Source of the DNA: CAZGWE01 sp964529405
Lineage (GTDB): Bacteria > Patescibacteriota > UBA1384 > XYA2-FULL-43-10 > 1-14-0-10-43-13
Direction: 5' to 3'
Length of the DNA stretch: 64,000 nucleotides
NCBI GenBank assembly: GCA_964529405.1
Contig: CAZGWE010000004.1
Location: 21,844 to 85,843 of the forward strand
The position numbers and the translations under genes are program-made. Position 1 is the first letter of the stretch. Each line of letters starts with the position of its first letter. The notes below the pieces were generated by a model that was not told the origin of the DNA, ran no database searches, and was given only the letters and a program-made list of their open reading frames with translations. Below, piece by piece: positions 59,081-64,000 of this stretch.

Positions 59081-59245
59081 ATAAATCAAAGAGGCAATAG
59101 CCGTCCGGCTGTGTGGTTAAAACGGAAAAATAACGATAAAAAAGAAGACATTATGCATCTCGGCCGCGGCCGCCGTCCCTACAGGGTAGAGCGGGGCGAG
59201 AACGGGGAAATTAAAAAAATCAAAGGGCCTGTTAGTGTAAATTGA
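59081..59245 (+). CDS. Small basic protein with possible AUA start
   Basis: 54 codons from ATA 59081 to TGA 59245, giving NQRGNSRPAVWLKRKNNDKKEDIMHLGRG and onward: a basic, glycine-rich chain that could bind nucleic acid. GGAGGT at 59070-59075 is five bases before the ATA. The frame has no ATG, GTG or TTG upstream before a stop. Internal GTG and ATG codons exist but lack ribosome sites. A strong terminator lies just after the stop, as expected for a real gene. An eight-codon frame (ATG 59058) ends across this start (ATAA), a possible coupled leader. Family unknown. Confidence 0.42.
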   Translation: MNQRGNSRPAVWLKRKNNDKKEDIMHLGRGRRPYRVERGENGEIKKIKGPVSVN

Positions 59246-59248
59246 CTT

Positions 59249-59283
59249 AAAAAAACATCCCCCGGATCGGGGGATGTTTTTTT
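59249..59283 (+). terminator. Terminator closing the ribosomal region
   Basis: CATCCCCC (59256-59263) and GGGGGATG (59269-59276) pair exactly, flanked by seven A and seven T. Confidence 0.9.
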
Positions 59284-59441
59284 ATATTTCTTTCCTTCTG
59301 GCGCCAATATAAGCGGAAAAATTATGGTTCTACTACTGCGGCGTAATTGATGGTTGGCACATCTTAGGATGGGAGTTTTTCAACGGGCTCTTTTTTATTT
59401 TTATTACAAGATGCGATAATGCCCGTAGGGCGACAAGGCGT

Positions 59442-59537
59442 AAAAAAAGGTATGGAGTGGGTTAATACCACGGAGCTTGCTCCGCTATAAAGTGACCCCA
59501 GAGCTTGCTCTGGGGTCAATACCTTTTATTTTTTTAT
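59442..59537. repeat. Composite three-hairpin repeat before the surface protein
   Basis: Outer arms AAAAAAAGGTAT (59442-59453) and ATACCTTTTATTTTTTT (from 59519) enclose two palindromes: CGGAGCTTGCTCCG (59471-59484) and GACCCCAGAGC/GCTCTGGGGTC (59494-59517). The layout is like a small non-coding mobile or REP-type unit. The 300-base interval 59286-59587 otherwise holds only a possible -10 (TATAAT, 59547-59552). Confidence 0.6.
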
Positions 59538-59587
59538 TTTTTGCGGTATAATACAACAAGAAAATCCTAAGTGTATGGAGGGGAGTT

Positions 59588-59734
59588 TTGTCTTTACGTA
59601 GGCAAATCAAGTTTTCGACTTCCAGCACTCTTAAAGTACGGCGAAAAATCACATCGCCTGTTTTGGGGTTGTCTGAAGTTCTTTTATTGTCCCTTACAAA
59701 AATCTTCGAGTCTGGTTCTATTTTCTTCCCTTAA
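59588..59734 (+). CDS. Possible 48-residue leader protein before the surface protein gene
   Basis: TTG-started frame (SLRRQIKFSTSSTLKVRRKI, then a hydrophobic SPVLGLSEVLLLSLTKIF). GGAGGGGAG lies three to ten bases upstream, and the frame ends 16 bases before the next ATG. It might be a small membrane peptide, a coupled leader or the remnant of an older N-terminus. A TATAAT lies about 40 bases upstream. Confidence 0.35.
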   Translation: MSLRRQIKFSTSSTLKVRRKITSPVLGLSEVLLLSLTKIFESGSIFFP

Positions 59735-59750
59735 GTCCCCTTAAGATAAA

Positions 59751-62700
59751 ATGCCCAAAAGAAAGATAAAATTTAGTTTTCCACATCTTCCGCACCTGCC
59801 GCATCTGCCTAGTTTAGGTCGGAAGGTCGGCCGGTTCTTTTTGGCGTCAACTTATACCGGTCGGCGGAAAGCTGACAAGGAAATTGACAAAACAATCGAG
59901 GAGCTCGAGAGCGAAAGCCTCAAGATCAAGGAGCTGGACCGCAAAATCATCCAGCTTCAGCAGTCCGGCCGGACATCGTTTCGAGCCATGAACAAGATCC
60001 ATGTTTACTTGTCGATGCGTTCTAAGCTTTACCACTCTCTTCACACTCTCCAGTACTCCAATCGTATCCACCTTGGCGCCTTAGCGGTCTTTTTGATTTC
60101 GACTACGGTCACAGCTCTTCTCCTTTATAGTCCGATGCCCAGATCGCTGAGGTTGGCCACTAGTCCAAAGTACATCGGGGCCTCCTCCCCCGAAGACCCG
60201 TCTATCTATACCGGAGACAACGGCAATCTGTCCGTCGGCTTCTCTAACAAAGAAACAAAGACGGTCGGAGCCACTATTGTCTCCAAATCAGACAGGATAC
60301 CGAATGCTTCACAATACCAACTCTCTATCAACCTGCTCTCTGACGGATTAGACATCCCAGCTAATCAGCAAGTCAGCTGGTCAGCTAGACAGCAGGTCAG
60401 CCAGGGGAGTCATACCACCCCTAACCCCTCCTACCTTAGGAGGGGCAGCCAAAGTGATGGCTTTCTTTCTTATTCCTCCCCTAAGGTAGGGGAGGCTAGG
60501 TGGGGTATGAAAAACACCGATTTAGGAATACAGACTGCTCATGCAGAAGACTCTTCAACCTCTCTGCCAACTGCCGACAGCCAACTGCCGGCTAACACCG
60601 TCACCTCTGCCAAGGTCAACCAGATAGAAAACCAGGTCTTCTATCATATCACCGACCAGATCACCGCCAAGTACGTCATGGAACCAAATAAGGTCAAGGA
60701 GTTTATCACCATCAAGGAAAAAGACGCTCTTAAGGGTAACACCTTAAGCTTTGCCTTAAACTCTCAAGGTTTAGTCTTCAAAGAAGACGGCCAGAAGGAC
60801 GGCTCCTGGATTGCCGTGCCCGAGGAGTACAAAGATAAAACAGCTAACGAATCCCCCTGGGTCTTTAGACTGGCCAAACCGACCATAGAAGACAAAGACA
60901 AAAAGTCCGGTATTATCACCATGACCATAGAAGGCGATAAAGCCATCTATACTATTGATCAAAACTTCCTCGCCAATGCCTCCTACCCCATAACAATCGA
61001 CCCGACCATCACTCCCTCCGGTACCACCTGTACTTGGGACAACGGCTCGGGTGTCGACTCTAATTGGGCGACTGTCAACAACTGGTCCTGCCCCGATAGC
61101 GACCATGCCGATGGCCCGCCGGCCGCCGGCGATGCCGTTGTCTTCGATTCCACCTCCTACGACCCGACTACCGGTGCTTCCGATAGTGTTAAAGATGATC
61201 TCTACTCGGTGACGATGAATGGATTGAACTGGGACGGAGGTGGCAATAATATTACAACTTCGGTTACGGATACCACTAACCATATTGCCTATTTTGGTAC
61301 CTATGAAACACCTGCCAGAATAATCAAATTTGATGTCGCTAATAACAAAATTCTTGGGTTACTAACCTTACAAACCGATGAGAACAATTTAATAAGCTCC
61401 GCAATCGACATTGCTAATGGCTATGCTTTTTTTGGCACAGGCACCAGTCCGGCCAAGTTGATAAAAGTAAGGCTTTCCGACTTTACCGAGCAAGAAGTCT
61501 TTACTGCCGCAAGCGGTGAAAACAATTTCTACGGCGGAATACTTACATCAGATGGAGCCTATGCTTACTTTGGTACCTATACTTCGGCCGCAAAAATAAT
61601 CAAGATTACGACTTCTAATATGACACAATCCGGCAGCACTTTTACTCTGGTCAGTGGCGAGAATCAAGTCCGCAGCGCCATTACCGATGGCTCTTATGCC
61701 TACTTTAGTTTAAATACTAATCCGGGGAAATTTATTAAAATCGATTTATCGATATCGGACGTGACCCAGTCTAAAGTTGGTGATACTCTAACCCTGGACA
61801 CGGGGGCTTTTCCTGGTTGCGGTGTTTCTGATGGTACGTTCGGTTATTTCTGTACCGATACTCGACCCGGTTCGATAATCAAGATAAATCTTGCGAATAT
61901 GGCCAAAGACAGCGCAAGGACATTGAATAGCGGAGATGACTTGGTAAGCGGTTCTATCGACACTGCAGCGGGAGTCTCTTACTTTGGTGATGGCTACACT
62001 GGTGGTGTTGTTAAAGTTCAGAATTCCGATCTTTCGCAAATTAGTACCAAGCTTTCTGTTGGTGGACGTGGTAATGCTATGGCACTTGATGCTTCTGCCG
62101 GGTACATCTACGCTGGCCTGGGTAATTTTGGTTGTTATAACGGTGGGTGTGGCGCCTCTTCTTCGACTATTCCCGCTCCAGGCACTATAACTCGCATCAC
62201 TCTTTCAAACTTTACCAATAGCGCTACCCACAACACTGGCACATCACTGTACTTAAGAAAGCATGCCATTATCTCAAATGATGATACGCCTAACAACTAT
62301 AAGTGGGATATGGAGACACTAACAGTAAACTCCGGCCAGATTGATTTTGAGGGCGATTCGGCTGCCGGCGGAACTTGCGCCGGTTCTGGAGCTGCTGTTT
62401 GCGGACTGGGAATGGAAATAAACGCTAATGATATTATTATTGCCGGCAGCGCAAGACTTAGCGCGGAAGGTAAAGGTTTCCCCGCTAATCAGGGACCGGG
62501 TACGGGTAGCGGCAATTATAGAGGTGCCAGTTATGGTGGAATCGGTGGATATAGTGATGCTGGTCCGACTTATGGGTCGATCACCGCCCCAATTAGTTTG
62601 GGTTCAGGTTCTTCGAGCAGTCTTTCGGGCGGAGCGATAAAACTGAGTGTTAGCGGAACATTAACGATTAATGGCACGATAAACGCTAGTGCAAAACAAT

Positions 62701-64000
62701 ATGGTGATGGTGCCAGTGCTGGTGGCAGTATTTTTCTTAGTAGTATCGGGATGCTGGTAGGAAATGGCACAATTATGGCAAACGGTGGTGATACAAATTC
62801 AATTAGGGGTAGCGGTGGAGGCGGAAGAATTGCTATTGTTGCAACCTCAAGCAGTTTTTCTGGCACGGTTTCGGCTCATAGCGGTAATGCGTCGTCAGCA
62901 GCTTATTATGGTGGTGCGGGAACTATTTATCAAAATATTGGTGGCACAAAAACAGTAACGGTGGATAATAATAGTTTGGCGGGTGGCAACGGCACCTCTC
63001 TCCCCGACACCTCGGCGGGGTGCAGGACTACTCCGGCACGGGGACGTGGACGGTGACCAACGGCGGCATGCTGACCCATTTGGCGAATACGACTGCCACA
63101 ACTGCCACCCCCGAAGCTAATTTGTATAAGATGAATTTAACAGTCGATGACTTGATAATTACTTCAACTGGAAGCATAAATACTACTGGTAAGGGTTATC
63201 CCAAATCTCAAGGAACAGGATCCGGCAATGGCGCTGGTTATGGTGGGTTAGGTGGTGCTGTTTATGATCCGGCAAATCCAGGCCGTGGAGATGTAGGGGT
63301 AACATACGGCTCCGTAACTAGTCCAATCAATCTGGGATCGGGAGCCGCTGCCAGTGGCGCTGATACCGGCATAGGCGGAGGAGCAGTTATTCTTCATGTT
63401 ACCAATACCATTACAATGAGTGCCGGATCTGCAATTAGAGCCAATGGCGGTGATGGTTGGGAAGGGAGTTCTGGCGGTAGTGTCAACATTACTGCTGGTA
63501 GTTTCTCAGGAACTGGATCTATCACAGCGAACGGTAGCAACGGCGGTTATAGTTGGGGCGGCGGCGGCGGCGGCGGAAGAATAGCCGTTGTCGCCGGTAA
63601 TGATTTCTCCGGAGCAGTCACAGCTTATGGTGGAACCGGTACCGCCGGCAATGGTGGCGTCGGCACTATATATAAGAACATCAATGGCACAAAATCGGTT
63701 ACCATTGATAATAATGGTGTCACCGGCAATGCCGGCACCTCTCTTCCCGACTACCCATCCGCCGGTGTTCAGGACTACTCGGGCACGGGGACGTGGACGG
63801 TGACCAACGGCGGCATGCTGACTCATTTAGCGAATTCCACTGCTGAGACGAATAAGATGAATTTGACAGTCGATGATATGACGGTGACCTCAACCGGTAA
63901 GATCGATGTCTCGGCTAAGGGTTACTCTGCCACCAATGGCGATGCTACAGGCAAGGGCACGCTCAACTCGGGTGCCGGTTATGGCGGAGCAGGTGGAGCC
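59751..64000 (+). CDS. Giant glycine-rich surface protein, frameshifted and running off the window
   Basis: A basic N-terminal region with coiled coil, one membrane helix (about 103-125, LGALAVFLISTTVTALLLYS), a linker with a repeat insertion (about 221-253), a beta region, then a propeller-like block of seven or eight 45-residue repeats (YFGTYETPARIIKF, YFGTYTSAAKIIKI, YFSLNTNPGKFIKI). Tandem 249-residue Gly/Ser-rich beta modules follow, reading like passenger repeats (GYGGxGG..YGSITAPISLGSG..GGGGRIAIVA). At 63017-63020 the run GGGG is one G short. With five G the text continues as TSAGVQDYSGTGTWTVTNGG and stays open to base 64000; as given it stops at 63056. Likely an adhesin or surface-layer protein. 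Confidence 0.8.
60411..60509. repeat. Long inverted repeat inside the surface protein gene
   Basis: Arms of about 35 bases (60411-60445 and 60475-60509). Each begins or ends with CATACC/GGTATG and contains its own smaller palindrome (CCCCTCCTACCTTAGGAGGGG-like). The unit is translated in frame through a linker. Confidence 0.72.
62390..64000. repeat. Tandem 747-base coding modules of the surface protein
   Basis: The segment ending GVQDYSGTGTWTVTNGG recurs exactly 747 bases later (63023 and 63770, same frame), with similar text between. The third module is cut by the window end. Confidence 0.75.

Overview
The window looks like part of a genome from the Candidate Phyla Radiation (Patescibacteria), probably a metagenome-assembled scaffold. 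The evidence is indirect, because there is no 16S gene. The ribosomal protein cluster runs rpsJ to rplO with no rpmD (L30) between rpsE and rplO. A DUF4012 protein, a DUF5679-type zinc ribbon and a giant glycine-rich surface protein are also typical of that group. A run of 10 N inside obgE shows that two contigs were joined. I do not name a phylum.

Layout. 1-5240: end of priA, a GalE-like epimerase, a Def-Fmt fusion, rpsP, khpA and trmD. 5244-5855: two small unknown genes on the minus strand, divergent from uvrB. 5856-11774: uvrB, an anchored thioredoxin-fold protein, a small zinc ribbon and two glycan-assembly enzymes. 11810-14793 (minus): a site-2 protease, a DUF2267 protein and a PspC/LiaF-like pair. 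14884-18224: the DUF4012 protein and two isolated small unknown genes. 18505-31801: gyrB, gyrA, infB, a CCA/poly(A) polymerase, cdaA, a YbbR/CdaR protein, a LysM-M23 peptidase and obgE. 31859-35067: a radical SAM protein (minus) and a DEAD-box helicase behind a long structured leader. 35531-48890: rpoB, rpoC, rpsL, rpsG, a WD40-like gene inserted into the str region, fusA and tuf. 48995-58690: the S10/spc cluster, which stops at rplO with no secY. 58710-64000: two small genes and the surface protein, which leaves the window.

The core of the window is information processing: replication and supercoiling (PriA, GyrAB), repair (UvrB), transcription (RpoBC) and translation. It is joined to an envelope module made of CdaA with YbbR, the M23 peptidase, two glycosyl enzymes, DUF4012 and an envelope-stress-like PspC/LiaF pair. 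Many transcription units start with a recognisable sigma70-type promoter, often with an extended -10 (TGnTAnnnT).

Three patterns stand out. First, degenerate 7-bp tandem repeats lie at many gene ends. The same unit words recur at distant loci, and repeats enter the coding ends of rplV, rpsC and rplW and a loop of gyrB. Second, palindromic repeat elements are inserted in frame in galE, trmD, uvrB, the M23 peptidase and the surface protein. Third, accessory genes with strong Shine-Dalgarno sites and their own terminators sit between housekeeping operons like cassettes. Two genes appear to start with AUA, each placed at normal distance from a Shine-Dalgarno sequence.
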